DNA of 64,000 nucleotides, from the NCBI GenBank assembly GCA_003112755.1, contig BFBT01000001.1, forward strand, positions 2,542,001-2,606,000, read 5' to 3'. Below the pieces are notes generated by a model, which did not search any database, was not told where the DNA came from, and saw only the letters and a program-made list of their open reading frames with translations. This DNA comes from Lawsonibacter asaccharolyticus (lineage in GTDB: Bacteria > Bacillota > Clostridia > Oscillospirales > Oscillospiraceae). Positions 7,715-16,238 of this stretch are shown here, in pieces. The position numbers and the translations under genes were made by a program. The number at the start of each line of letters is the position of its first letter. The stretch's first letter is position 1.

Positions 7715-7932
7715 GCAGGCTCCCAGGGGCGTCGTCCGGGGCCCCGCAGAGCGGGGCGCGCGGCAGCGCGTCAATGCTTCGCAGTGCGAAGCATTGGCGG
7801 AGGGGCAATTCATTTGCCCCGAGCATCGGAAAAAAGAGTGGTCCCCAAAGAGCGAGCTCTTTGGGGAGGGACGCCACGAACCCGGTTTATATCACCACCG
7901 TGTGGGGATATGGGTACAAGTGGAGCGGATAA
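7652..7932. repeat. 63-bp direct repeat of the regulator gene end flanking a hairpin-rich insert
   Basis: Bases 7652-7714 (the last 20 codons and stop of the response regulator) recur at 7870-7932 with a single mismatch (G7706 versus A7924). The 155-bp insert between them is almost entirely hairpins: GCCCCGC/GCGGGGC (7741-7757), CAATGCTTCGCA/TGCGAAGCATTG (7772-7796), GGGGCAA/TTGCCCC (7802-7820) and CCCCAAAGAGC/GCTCTTTGGGG (7843-7866). This looks like a non-autonomous element whose arrival duplicated the gene end. The remaining 49 bp to the kinase start hold only its ribosome binding site. Confidence 0.75.
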
Positions 7933-7981
7933 AGCGAAGAAAACAGCGGGGATAGGCCCCTGAACGGAGAGGAGGGATACG

Positions 7982-9412
7982 GTGGCGAAGAAGACAGTGA
8001 TCCAGGACCGGGTGAAGATCCGGGGCATCCGGAAGCGCTGGCTGGTGAACAGCATGGGCGTGGTGACCCTGATCCTGCTGCTGGCCATGGGAACGCTCAC
8101 CTTGTCCCTGTGGGCGTACTATGAGGGGTCCATGCGGGACAACCTCTCCTCCCGGGCCTCTGACACGGCCCGGAGCTTCAGCGTCTACACCCGGCGGGAG
8201 TACCGGACGGCAGCCCAGGACTATGTAGCAAAATTTCCTGATAAGCAGAAGTTGGAGGTGCAGTTCATCGAGACAGACGGTTCGCTGCTGTGTACCAGCT
8301 ACGGCCTGACCACCTCGGGCACGATGCCGGGGACGCCGGACATCACCGGCGCCATGGAGAGCGGCGATGTGAAGCCCTGGACGGGACAGGACCCCCAGAC
8401 AGGGGAGCGGATCATGGCCGTGTCCGCCCCGATCATCTACCAGGGGACCACAGTGGGCGTGATCCGGTTCGTCACCTCTATGGCGGCGGTGGACCGGCAG
8501 CTGTTCCTGTCCATCGGTGTATGCACCCTGATCGGGATCGCCATTTTGACTATGGTGTATTTCTCTAACCTGTATTTCGTGCGTTCCATCGTGGAGCCGC
8601 TGGCCAGCATCAACGAGACGGCCCGCCTCATTGCGGACGGCAGCTACGGCATCCAGATCGAGAAGAAGTTCGATGACGAGATCGGAGAGCTCACAGACAC
8701 CATCAATGACATGTCTCTGAAGATCAAGCAGTCGGAAAAGACCCAATCGGAGTTTATTTCTTCCGTCTCCCACGAGCTGCGCACCCCTCTCACCGCCATC
8801 ACCGGCTGGGCGGAGACGATTCAGAGCGGTGAGCTGAAGGACCCGGGCGACGTGCGCAAAGGGATGGACATCATCGTGTCGGAGGCCCACCGGCTGACCA
8901 ACATGGTGGAGGAGCTGCTGGAGTTCTCCCGCATTGAGGACGGCCGCTTCACCCTGTCGGTGGAGCCGCTGGATCTGAAAGCGGAACTGGAGGACGCGGT
9001 GTACACCTACAGGGAGTTCTTCCGCAAGGAGGGCATCGCTCTGGAGTATACCGAGTGCCCGGAGGAGATGATCCCCATCTCCGGAGACCCAGGGCGGCTG
9101 CGTCAGGTGTTCTGCAATCTGCTGGACAATGCGGCCAAGCACGGCGGCAGCGGAAAGCGTATCGACGTGTCCATCGCCCAGGAGGGGGGAGAGGGCGTCA
9201 TCCGCATCCGGGACTACGGCCCCGGCATCCCGCCGGAGGAGCTCCCCCATGTAAAGTACAAATTCTATAAGGGCAGCTCAAAAGCCCGGGGTTCCGGCAT
9301 TGGCCTGGCGGTGTGTGAGGAGATCATCACCCGGCACGAGGGCACCCTGGACATCGGAAACGCGGAGGGCGGCGGCTGCCTGGTGACCATCCGGCTGCCA
9401 ATTGAAACATAA
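7982..9412 (+). CDS. PhoR-like sensor histidine kinase
   Basis: 476-aa membrane sensor kinase partnering the regulator at 7025. Transmembrane helix 1 is at about residues 22-46, an extracytoplasmic sensor loop at about 47-175, helix 2 at about 176-200 (FLSIGVCTLIGIAILTMVYF), then HAMP (about 200-252). HisKA carries the phosphorylated histidine H264 in SSVSHELRTPLTAI. HATPase_c follows, with an N-box (NLLDNAAKHGG), DYGPGIP and GSGIGLAV. The GTG start sits behind GGAGAGGAGGG. The signal sensed is unknown; the lipoprotein gene upstream may be involved. The 267-bp gap to its regulator gene is unusual and contains the duplicated element. Confidence 0.93.
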   Translation: MAKKTVIQDRVKIRGIRKRWLVNSMGVVTLILLLAMGTLTLSLWAYYEGSMRDNLSSRASDTARSFSVYTRREYRTAAQDYVAKFPDKQKLEVQFIETDGSLLCTSYGLTTSGTMPGTPDITGAMESGDVKPWTGQDPQTGERIMAVSAPIIYQGTTVGVIRFVTSMAAVDRQLFLSIGVCTLIGIAILTMVYFSNLYFVRSIVEPLASINETARLIADGSYGIQIEKKFDDEIGELTDTINDMSLKIKQSEKTQSEFISSVSHELRTPLTAITGWAETIQSGELKDPGDVRKGMDIIVSEAHRLTNMVEELLEFSRIEDGRFTLSVEPLDLKAELEDAVYTYREFFRKEGIALEYTECPEEMIPISGDPGRLRQVFCNLLDNAAKHGGSGKRIDVSIAQEGGEGVIRIRDYGPGIPPEELPHVKYKFYKGSSKARGSGIGLAVCEEIITRHEGTLDIGNAEGGGCLVTIRLPIET

Positions 9413-9425
9413 GTTCTATTCCCCC

Positions 9426-9454
9426 TTGCTATTCCGGCCCTGATTTGGTAGAAT
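9426..9454 (+). promoter_or_regulatory. Promoter of yqhQ
   Basis: TTGCTA (9426-9431), 17-bp spacer, TAGAAT (9449-9454), 13 bp after the kinase stop and 42 bp before the yqhQ start. Confidence 0.65.
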
Positions 9455-9496
9455 AGCGCTGAGCCTGTCCTTCAATGAAAAGGAGAACCAAGATCC

Positions 9497-10501
9497 ATGC
9501 AAGAAAAGCAAGAAGAAACACAGCAGAACTGTGCCCGGGGCAGCTGCTCCAAGGGCTTCAAGACCATGTGCGGCGGCCAGGCCCTCATCGAGGGCATCAT
9601 GATGCGGGGTCCGAAAAAGGAGTCCGTAGTGGTCCGCCGCCCTGACGGCGGACTGGAGATCCAGGAGAGGGAGCTCAGATTCATCCGGGACCGCTATCCG
9701 GTGCTGGGCTGGCCCCTGATCCGGGGAGTAGTCAACTTCGGCGGCTCTATGTACAGCGGCGTCAAGGCGCTGATGTACTCCGCGGAATTTTTCCCCGAGG
9801 ACGGGGAGGCGGAAGAGGAGGAGCCCTCCAAGTTCGAGGTATGGCTGGAGAGCAGGCTGGGCAGCGAGAAGGCGGCCTCCTTTTTCCTGACTCTGGCGGT
9901 CATCTTGGGCGTGGGCATGTCCATCGGCTTGTTTTTCCTCCTGCCCACCCTGCTGGGCACCGCCGTGACCCTGTTCACAGACTCCATGCTGGTGCGCAAC
10001 GTGGCGGAGAGCCTGCTGAAGATCGTGATTTTTGTGGGCTATCTGGTACTCTGCTCCCGGATGAAAGACATCCACCGGGTGTTCCAGTACCACGGGGCGG
10101 AACACAAGACTATCTTCTGCTATGAGGCGGGCCTGCCCCTGACGGTGGAGAACGTGCGCAGGCAGCCCAGGCACCATCCCAGATGCGGCACCAGCTTCCT
10201 GTTCATGGTGATCGCCATCTCCATCCTGGTGTCCACCGTGGTGTTCGCCATCTGGCCGGTGCACAACCCGATCCTGCGCTTCCTGGCCCATCTGGCCATG
10301 CTGCCCCTGATCGTGGGCATCAGCTACGAGTTCAACCGCTGGGCCGGACGGCACGACGGCCCCATCACCCGCATCCTGGTGGCCCCGGGCCTGTGGCTGC
10401 AGAACTTCACTACCTTTGAGCCGGACGACTCCATGATGGAAGTGGGCATCAAAGCGCTGGAGCTGGTCCTGCCGGAGAAGCAGGGCGAGGACGCCTGGTA
10501 A
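9497..10501 (+). CDS. yqhQ: YqhQ-like DUF1385 membrane protein
   Basis: 334-aa polytopic membrane protein of the DUF1385/YqhQ family, biochemical role unknown. The family hallmark YHGAEHKTIFCYE is present, as are the N-terminal GGQALIEGIMMRGP and the C-terminal GLWLQNFTTFEPDDSMMEVG. Hydrophobic helices lie at about 130-155, 175-195, 235-255 and 262-285. In many Firmicutes yqhQ precedes prmC/prfA-type genes, and prmC follows here after a small repeat-bearing gap. Start ATG 9497 follows AAAAGGAGAACC. The length is typical. Confidence 0.88.
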   Translation: MQEKQEETQQNCARGSCSKGFKTMCGGQALIEGIMMRGPKKESVVVRRPDGGLEIQERELRFIRDRYPVLGWPLIRGVVNFGGSMYSGVKALMYSAEFFPEDGEAEEEEPSKFEVWLESRLGSEKAASFFLTLAVILGVGMSIGLFFLLPTLLGTAVTLFTDSMLVRNVAESLLKIVIFVGYLVLCSRMKDIHRVFQYHGAEHKTIFCYEAGLPLTVENVRRQPRHHPRCGTSFLFMVIAISILVSTVVFAIWPVHNPILRFLAHLAMLPLIVGISYEFNRWAGRHDGPITRILVAPGLWLQNFTTFEPDDSMMEVGIKALELVLPEKQGEDAW

Positions 10502-10522
10502 AGCACCGGAGGCGCTTGGTTG

Positions 10523-10662
10523 AATTAGGAATTTTAGCCGTTGTGGGGAGCCTTCCAGTTGGAGAGGGGGTTCCTGCTGCGGGAGCCTTGGAGAGCGTGG
10601 CGGGGAATCAGGACCGGACCGTGTGCGGCGGAGCTGGACAAAATAATTCCTCATTCCTAATT
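10523..10662. repeat. MITE-like element with terminal inverted repeats
   Basis: AATTAGGAAT (10523-10532) and ATTCCTAATT (10653-10662) are perfect 10-bp inverted repeats bounding a 140-bp non-coding segment between yqhQ and prmC. The ends are AT-rich and the interior GC-rich, unlike an ordinary spacer. No protein is encoded. It fits a small non-autonomous transposon remnant. Outside it, the ribosome binding site GGGGGGAGCTGA of prmC follows. Confidence 0.5.
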
Positions 10663-10682
10663 GAAAAAATGGGGGGAGCTGA

Positions 10683-11546
10683 ATGGCGACGACCTATAAC
10701 AACCTATACCTGGACACCCGGGCGCGGCTGAGAAAGGCAGGCATCGACGCCGCCCAGCTGGAGGCCCGGGAACTGCTGTGCTATGCCTCTGACAAGAGCC
10801 GGGAACAGCTGTACCGGGACATGTCCCTCTATGTTTCGGCGGAGCTGGAGCGGCGGGTGGAGGAGCTGGTCCAGCGCCGCCTGGCGGGGGAGCCGGTAGC
10901 CTATATCGTGGGGGAGTGGGAGTTCTATGGCCTCCCTCTGGATATCTCCAGCGACGTGCTCATCCCCAGAAGTGACACAGAGGTGCTGGCCGAACGGGCT
11001 ATCCTCCGTGCCAGAGCGGCAGGCGAGGGAGGCCGGGTGCTGGACCTGTGCGCCGGCAGCGGCTGCGTGGGGCTGGCGGTGGCCGCCAATGTGCCTGCCT
11101 GCCGGGTGGTGCTGGGGGAGCTGTCGGAAGGAGCCTTGCGGGTGTGCAAGCAGAACGTCCGCCGCAACAGCCTGAACGCCCGGGTCACCTGTGTCAGCGT
11201 CAACGCCCTGGAGCCCCCGGCCTCTGCCCTGTGGGACTTTGACATCATCGCCTGCAACCCACCCTATATCCCCACTGGAGACATCCCGGGCCTGGATGTC
11301 TCCGTGCGGGACTATGAGCCCCATATGGCCCTGGACGGCGGGGCGGATGGCCTGGATTTTTACCGGGCCGTGACCCAGAAGTGGAAAAGCGCCCTGCGGC
11401 TGGGGGGCAGCCTGATCTTTGAGGTGGGCATCGGACAGGCCCCCAGCGTGGAGGACATCCTGGCCCGAAACGGCTTTGAAGGCATACAGACCACCGCAGA
11501 CACCCAGGGGATCTGGCGGGTGGTAGAGGGGACCGTGAACCGTTAA
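10683..11546 (+). CDS. prmC: PrmC, release factor glutamine methyltransferase
   Basis: 287-aa SAM-dependent N5-glutamine methyltransferase that modifies the GGQ glutamine of peptide release factors. An N-terminal helical domain (about 1-90, with REQLYRDMS) is followed by a Rossmann methyltransferase fold. Motif I is VLDLCAGSGCVGLAVA; the catalytic NPPYI is at residues 192-196. The stop overlaps the start of the next gene (TAATG), indicating translational coupling. prfA is not adjacent in this window. Confidence 0.93.
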   Translation: MATTYNNLYLDTRARLRKAGIDAAQLEARELLCYASDKSREQLYRDMSLYVSAELERRVEELVQRRLAGEPVAYIVGEWEFYGLPLDISSDVLIPRSDTEVLAERAILRARAAGEGGRVLDLCAGSGCVGLAVAANVPACRVVLGELSEGALRVCKQNVRRNSLNARVTCVSVNALEPPASALWDFDIIACNPPYIPTGDIPGLDVSVRDYEPHMALDGGADGLDFYRAVTQKWKSALRLGGSLIFEVGIGQAPSVEDILARNGFEGIQTTADTQGIWRVVEGTVNR

Positions 11547-12388
11547 TGGCATATGGAAAGACGAAGAAATGGATGATAGGCGGGGCGGCGCTGGCGGGGA
11601 CCGCGGTCCTGACGGCCGCCCTGTGGCAGGGACTGACTCTGCGCCGCTACGCCTTGCATACGGACAAGCTTTCCGCCCCAGTGCGCCTGCTGCTGCTCAC
11701 CGACCTGCACAGCACATTTTATGGACGGGCGCAGCGGGGGCTGCTCTCCGCCATCCAGGCCCAGACGCCCGACGCCGTCCTCCTGGCGGGGGACATGGCA
11801 GACGACTCCCGGGGCGACGCCGGGGTGGATGCCCTGATGTCCGCCCTGGGTGGGGCATATCCCTGCTGCTATGTGTCGGGCAACCATGAGGTGCGCACCG
11901 GCTGTTTGGAGGCGCTGAAGAGGCGCTTCCGGAGCTGGGGGATCACCGTGCTGGAGGGCAGCGGTACTCTGTTGGCGACGCCGGGGGGCACACTCCGGAT
12001 CTGCGGGGTGGACGACCCCTCCGCCTTTGCCGGCGAGTCGGGGTGGCTGGAGCAGTTCCGGGCCTGCCAGGCGCTGACGGGGGACAGCCAGTACACAGTG
12101 CTGCTCTCCCACCGGCCGGAGCGGACGGAATGTTACCGGGACAGTGGATTCGATCTGGTGGTGTCGGGCCATGCCCATGGCGGGCAGGTCCGCCTGCCGG
12201 GGATGATCAACGGCCTGTTCGCCCCGCACCAGGGGGCCTTCCCGGACTACGCCGGCGGGCTCTACGCCCTGGGGAGCACCACCCTGGTGGTGAGCCGGGG
12301 ACTTTGCCGGAACCTGCTGCCCCGGGTGTTCAATCCCCCTGAGCTGGTGGCGCTGGATCTGCTGCCCGCAGAGGACAAGGCGCTGTGA
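11546..12388 (+). CDS. YkuE-like metallophosphoesterase
   Basis: 280-aa calcineurin-type metallophosphoesterase anchored by an N-terminal hydrophobic segment (about 9-28). Metal ligands occur in the usual order: LLTDLHS, LLAGDMADD, SGNHEVR and GHAHGGQVRLPG. Family members hydrolyse phosphodiester or lipid-linked substrates at the membrane; the substrate here is unknown. Its ATG overlaps the prmC stop by one base. recA follows after 66 bp, in which no LexA box was seen. Confidence 0.85.
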   Translation: MAYGKTKKWMIGGAALAGTAVLTAALWQGLTLRRYALHTDKLSAPVRLLLLTDLHSTFYGRAQRGLLSAIQAQTPDAVLLAGDMADDSRGDAGVDALMSALGGAYPCCYVSGNHEVRTGCLEALKRRFRSWGITVLEGSGTLLATPGGTLRICGVDDPSAFAGESGWLEQFRACQALTGDSQYTVLLSHRPERTECYRDSGFDLVVSGHAHGGQVRLPGMINGLFAPHQGAFPDYAGGLYALGSTTLVVSRGLCRNLLPRVFNPPELVALDLLPAEDKAL

Positions 12389-12454
12389 ACCTTAAGAGAA
12401 AAGTGGGCCCGGAGACGGCTGCGCCGCCCCCGGGGATGGAAAGGATCGATCAGA

Positions 12455-13570
12455 ATGGCTGAAAAGAAAAAGAGCGTGGAGTCTGCCTCCCCCGCCTCTG
12501 ATAAGAAGAAGGCTCTGGAGACCGCCATGGCCCAGATCGAGCGGGCCTATGGCAAGGGCTCCATCATGCGCCTGGGAGAGAACGCAGGGGTGGTGGTGGA
12601 CGCCATCCCCACCGGCTCCCTGTCCCTGGACATCGCCCTGGGGATCGGCGGCGTGCCCAAGGGGCGCATCATTGAGATCTACGGGCCGGAGTCCTCCGGT
12701 AAGACCACCCTGGCCCTGCACATCGTGGCGGAGGCCCAGAAGCGCGGGGGCGAGGTGGCCTTCATCGACGCGGAGCACGCCCTGGACCCCTCCTATGCCC
12801 GCGCCCTGGGGGTGGACATCGACTCCATGCTCATCTCCCAGCCAGACACCGGCGAGCAGGGTCTGGAGATCTGTGAGGCCCTGGTCCGGTCCGGTGCCAT
12901 CGACGTGGTGGTGGTGGACTCGGTAGCCGCCCTGGTGCCCCGGGCGGAGATCGAGGGGGACATGGGGGACAGCCATGTAGGCCTGCTGGCCCGGCTGATG
13001 AGCCAGGCCCTGCGGAAGCTGGCCGGCTCCATCGCCAAGACCAACTGCATCGTCATCTTCATCAACCAGCTGCGGGAAAAGGTAGGGGTCATGTACGGCA
13101 ATCCGGAGGTGACCACCGGCGGCCGGGCGCTGAAGTTCTACGCCTCGGTGCGCATCGACGTGCGCCGGGTGGAGGCACTGAAGAACGGCGGCGAGGTCAT
13201 CGGCAACCGCACCCGGGCCAAGATCGTGAAGAACAAGGTGTCCCCCCCCTTCCGGGAGGCGGAGTTCGACATCATGTACGGCGAGGGCATCTCCAAGTGG
13301 GGCGAGCTGGTGGATCTGGCCGTCAAGCTGGACATTCTTCAGAAGTCCGGCTCATGGTTCTCCATGGGGGAGACCCGCCTGGGCCAGGGCCGGGATGCGG
13401 TGAAGGAGTACCTGAAAAATAACCCGGAGCTGGCCGACCGCATCGAGGCCGAGGTGCGGGCCAACTCCTTCAAGCTGATGAGCAAACAGTCCCAGATCGC
13501 CGCCAGGGCCGCAGGCCGGGCGGTGGACGTGTCCGCCGACGACTTTGAGGACGGGGCGGACGGGCAGTAA
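12455..13570 (+). CDS. recA: RecA recombinase
   Basis: 371-aa RecA, the DNA strand-exchange ATPase and co-protease of the SOS response. Walker A GPESSGKT is at residues 77-84; [11 protein letters not shown] and [11 protein letters not shown] follow; loop L2 and the conserved [16 protein letters not shown] are intact. The start ATG follows AAAGGATCGATCAGA. recX begins 4 bp after the stop, the usual recA-recX pair. No canonical LexA operator is visible in the 66 bp upstream. Confidence 0.98.
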   Translation: MAEKKKSVESASPASDKKKALETAMAQIERAYGKGSIMRLGENAGVVVDAIPTGSLSLDIALGIGGVPKGRIIEIYGPESSGKTTLALHIVAEAQKRGGEVAFIDAEHALDPSYARALGVDIDSMLISQPDTGEQGLEICEALVRSGAIDVVVVDSVAALVPRAEIEGDMGDSHVGLLARLMSQALRKLAGSIAKTNCIVIFINQLREKVGVMYGNPEVTTGGRALKFYASVRIDVRRVEALKNGGEVIGNRTRAKIVKNKVSPPFREAEFDIMYGEGISKWGELVDLAVKLDILQKSGSWFSMGETRLGQGRDAVKEYLKNNPELADRIEAEVRANSFKLMSKQSQIAARAAGRAVDVSADDFEDGADGQ

Positions 13571-13573
13571 GCC

Positions 13574-14200
13574 GTGGTCATCCAGGATCTGAAGCCCTCC
13601 CGGCGTGTGGAGGGCCGCTGGCTGGCGGTGCTGGAGGACGGCTCCATCCTCCGGCTGGGGGAGGGCGAGGTGGTGGACTTCGCCCTCTATGCCGGCAAGG
13701 AGCTGTCGGAGGGGGAGGCCGAGGCCCTTACCCAGGCGGCACGCCGGAGCGGACTGCGCCAGAAAGCCCTCAACCTGCTGACCTCCAAACCCATGTCCCG
13801 CCGGGAGCTGGAGCAGAAGCTCCGAAGCTGGGAGGCGGGGGAGGAGGAGGCAGCCGCCATCGCTGACCGGATGGAGGAGCTGGGCTTCCTCAACGACGCC
13901 GCCTATGCCGCCCAGGTGGTCCGCTATTACTCCGCGAAGGGATACGGGGAGCGGAAGCTGCGGGACGAACTGTACCGCCGGGGGATTCCCCGGGAGCTGT
14001 GGGACGAGGCCCTGGAGGGGGCCGCGGACCCCTCCGCCGCCATTGAGGAGTTTCTGCGGAAAAAGTGGAGGGGCACGCTCCCCGATGATCCACGGGAGCT
14101 GAAAAAGGCCTCTGACGCCCTGGCCCGCCGGGGCTACTCCTGGTCCGACATCGTCGAGGGCCTGCGCCGCTACGGGGCTGAGGCAGAATCAGATGAATAG
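13574..14200 (+). CDS. recX: RecX, RecA regulator
   Basis: 208-aa RecX that limits RecA filament growth. Its three tandem three-helix repeats are visible: ALNLLTSKPMSRRELEQKL, FLNDAAYAAQVVRYYSAKGYG and ARRGYSWSDIVEGLRRYG. The GTG start at 13574 is 4 bp after recA, and the gene is translationally linked to it. The length is normal for the long Firmicute form with an N-terminal extension. Confidence 0.9.
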   Translation: MVIQDLKPSRRVEGRWLAVLEDGSILRLGEGEVVDFALYAGKELSEGEAEALTQAARRSGLRQKALNLLTSKPMSRRELEQKLRSWEAGEEEAAAIADRMEELGFLNDAAYAAQVVRYYSAKGYGERKLRDELYRRGIPRELWDEALEGAADPSAAIEEFLRKKWRGTLPDDPRELKKASDALARRGYSWSDIVEGLRRYGAEAESDE

Positions 14201-14319
14201 GCAGAGCGGCCGTCATCACTTGCACGCCCAGCCGCAGCCCTGCCAGAAAAGCGGTTTGTTCCTGCCATGCAAAGGCCAGAAAATGGGCCTGCTCAAAGGT
14301 AAATGTCAAGGAGAATATT

Positions 14320-14494
14320 ATGTGTGGCACAAAAATATTTGGGGAACGGATCTTTCAGATGTGGCGAAAGGATGGCCTGAGTCAAAAACAGCTGGGAGAT
14401 GTAGTCGGGCTGTCTCACCAAGGCAATCAGCACCAAAGTATCGTCTGATTACCTATTGGGAATTACAGACGATCCCTCCTGGCGGGGGAAATAA
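14320..14494 (+). pseudogene. Decayed XRE regulator with internal deletion and frameshift
   Basis: An intact RBS (AAGGAG) and ATG open a frame reading FGERIFQMWRKDGLSQKQLG DVVGLSHQ, the first half of an XRE helix-turn-helix, then it runs off to a stop at 14446. From 14423 the +1 frame reads AISTKVSSDYLLGITDDPSW and stops at 14492, exactly the expected C-terminus of such a regulator (compare SADYLLGLTDEP in the gene at 1186). The middle (recognition helix and following helices, about 25-30 residues) is missing and an extra G shifts the frame. It is a remnant, probably non-functional. The flanking 14201-14319 and 14495-14618 hold no other gene. Confidence 0.75.
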
Positions 14495-14618
14495 GGCATC
14501 CAATGGGCGGGCCGAATAATGTCACTCGAAGGGGCCAAAGAGACAATGAGACATCTTACCGCCCAAAAAGGTGGCAGAATTTCTGATATAAAATTAAGAA
14601 ATATTGGAGCGATACATC

Positions 14619-15944
14619 ATGCCATACAAAGTAGCCTTTGTATCCTTGGGCTGCGCCAAAAATCTGGTGAACACCGAGCAGATGATGGCCCTGTGCCGGA
14701 GAGCGGGGTACGACGTCACGGGCGAAACGGAGGGGGCCGACGTGGCAGTGCTGAACACCTGCGGCTTCATCGAGTCGGCCAAGAGCGAGGCCATCAACAG
14801 CATCCTGGAGCTGGCGGAGCTGAAAAAGGCAGGTAAGCTGAAGAAGCTGCTGGTGGCGGGTTGCCTGACCCAGCGCTACCGTGAGGAGATCCGCACGGAG
14901 CTGCCCGAGGTGGACGGGATGCTGGGCACCGGCAGCTATACCGATGTGGCCTCCGCCGTGGCGGAGCTGATGGAGGGGGAGCGGCCGGAGCACTTTGGCG
15001 ATATCCACCGCACCTATGAGGACGGGGAGCGGATGGTCACCACCCCGCCCTACACCGCCTTTTTGAAGATTGCGGAGGGGTGCAGCAACGGCTGCGCTTT
15101 CTGCATCATCCCCAAGCTCCGGGGGCGCTACCGCAGCCGCTCTATGGAGGCCCTGGTGGAGGAGGCCCGGGGGTTGGCCGCCTCCGGCGTGAAGGAGCTC
15201 ATCGTCATTGCTCAGGACATCACCCGGTATGGGCTGGACCGGAAGGACGGCTCCACCCTGGCCAAGCTGCTGGACAGGCTGTGTGAGCTGGACTTCCACT
15301 GGATCAGGCTTCACTACCTCTACCCCGAGGCGGTGACGGATGAGCTGATCGAGACCATCGCCCGCCAGCCCAAGATCCTCCACTATCTGGATATCCCCAT
15401 CCAGCACTGCAACGACGCCATCCTGAAGGCTATGCGCCGCCGGAACACCAGGGCGGAGATCGAGGCGCTGTTCGCCAAGCTGCGGAAGGCCATGCCTGAC
15501 GTGGTGCTGCGCACCTCCCTGATCTGCGGACTGCCCGGCGAGGGGGAGGCGGAGTTTGAGGAGCTGTGCCACTTCCTGCGGGAGCAGCGCATCCAGCGGG
15601 CCGGCGTCTTCCAGTTCTCCCCTGAGGAGGGGACCCTGGCCGCCGCCATGGAGGGCCAAGTGGACCCGGACACCGCCGCCCGGCGTGTGGAACTGGTGGT
15701 GGACCTCCAATCCCGGGTCATGGACGAGTACAATGAGGAGCGGCTGGGCACCGTGATGGAGGTGCTGTGCGAGGGCTTTGACAGCGCGGAGGGGTGCTAC
15801 ACGGGCCGGACCTACGCCGACTCCCCGGACATTGACGGGAGGGTGCTCTTCACCGCCGCCGGAGTGATCCCGGCGGGCACCTTCGTCAACGTGCGCATCA
15901 CCGGCATGTCCGACGGGGACTTGACGGGCGAGATCGAGGAATGA
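14619..15944 (+). CDS. rimO: RimO, ribosomal protein S12 methylthiotransferase
   Basis: 441-aa radical-SAM methylthiotransferase that modifies Asp of ribosomal protein S12. The N-terminal UPF0004 domain has cluster ligands C12, C48 and C82; the radical-SAM CxxxCxxC is C155/C159/C162 in AEGCSNGCAFCIIPKLRG; a C-terminal TRAM domain runs from about 375. The PKLRGRYRSR sequence after the motif points to RimO and not MiaB. ATG 14619 was chosen over an upstream in-frame TTG because GGAG (14606-14609) sits 9 bp before it. Confidence 0.94.
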   Translation: MPYKVAFVSLGCAKNLVNTEQMMALCRRAGYDVTGETEGADVAVLNTCGFIESAKSEAINSILELAELKKAGKLKKLLVAGCLTQRYREEIRTELPEVDGMLGTGSYTDVASAVAELMEGERPEHFGDIHRTYEDGERMVTTPPYTAFLKIAEGCSNGCAFCIIPKLRGRYRSRSMEALVEEARGLAASGVKELIVIAQDITRYGLDRKDGSTLAKLLDRLCELDFHWIRLHYLYPEAVTDELIETIARQPKILHYLDIPIQHCNDAILKAMRRRNTRAEIEALFAKLRKAMPDVVLRTSLICGLPGEGEAEFEELCHFLREQRIQRAGVFQFSPEEGTLAAAMEGQVDPDTAARRVELVVDLQSRVMDEYNEERLGTVMEVLCEGFDSAEGCYTGRTYADSPDIDGRVLFTAAGVIPAGTFVNVRITGMSDGDLTGEIEE

Positions 15945-16001
15945 TGCGATTTTACACGGCGTGAGGTGTGTTTTACCGAAAAAGACATGGGAGGGTAGAC
16001 G

Positions 16002-16238
16002 ATGCCTTTGGTTTGTGATAAACTGTCTATCCGGCTGAAGGAGCAGGGATTACGGAAGTATGATCTGCGAAAGGACAAGATCATTGGCATGTCTGCACTG
16101 GGAAAATTGCGTAAAAATGAGGGACATATAGACACCCGGACGATTGAGGCGCTGTGTGAATATCTCCACTGCCAGCCGGGCGACATCATAGAGTATTTTC
16201 CCGAAGGGGAAACGGATAAAGGAGATAGTAACGGATGA
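16002..16238 (+). CDS. Small XRE-type regulator (HTH_26-like)
   Basis: 78-aa helix-turn-helix protein of the short Cro/C1-like (YozG/HTH_26) type: SIRLKEQGLRKYDLRKD...ALGKLRKNEGHIDTRTIEAL, then LHCQPGDIIEYFPEGE, the standard end of the domain. There is no sensory domain. The last codons overlap the pgsA start (ATGA), so the two are translationally coupled. Codon use is less GC-biased than in its neighbours, so it may be a recent arrival. Target unknown. Confidence 0.85.
   Translation: MPLVCDKLSIRLKEQGLRKYDLRKDKIIGMSALGKLRKNEGHIDTRTIEALCEYLHCQPGDIIEYFPEGETDKGDSNG

Noticed and set aside
10516..10731. 71-aa frame between yqhQ and prmC
   Set aside because: It spans the inverted-repeat element and runs into prmC in another frame; no ribosome site.
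12389..12454. SOS (LexA) operator before recA
   Set aside because: No CGAAC-N4-GTTCG or close variant is present in the gap; recA may be controlled elsewhere or from an upstream promoter.
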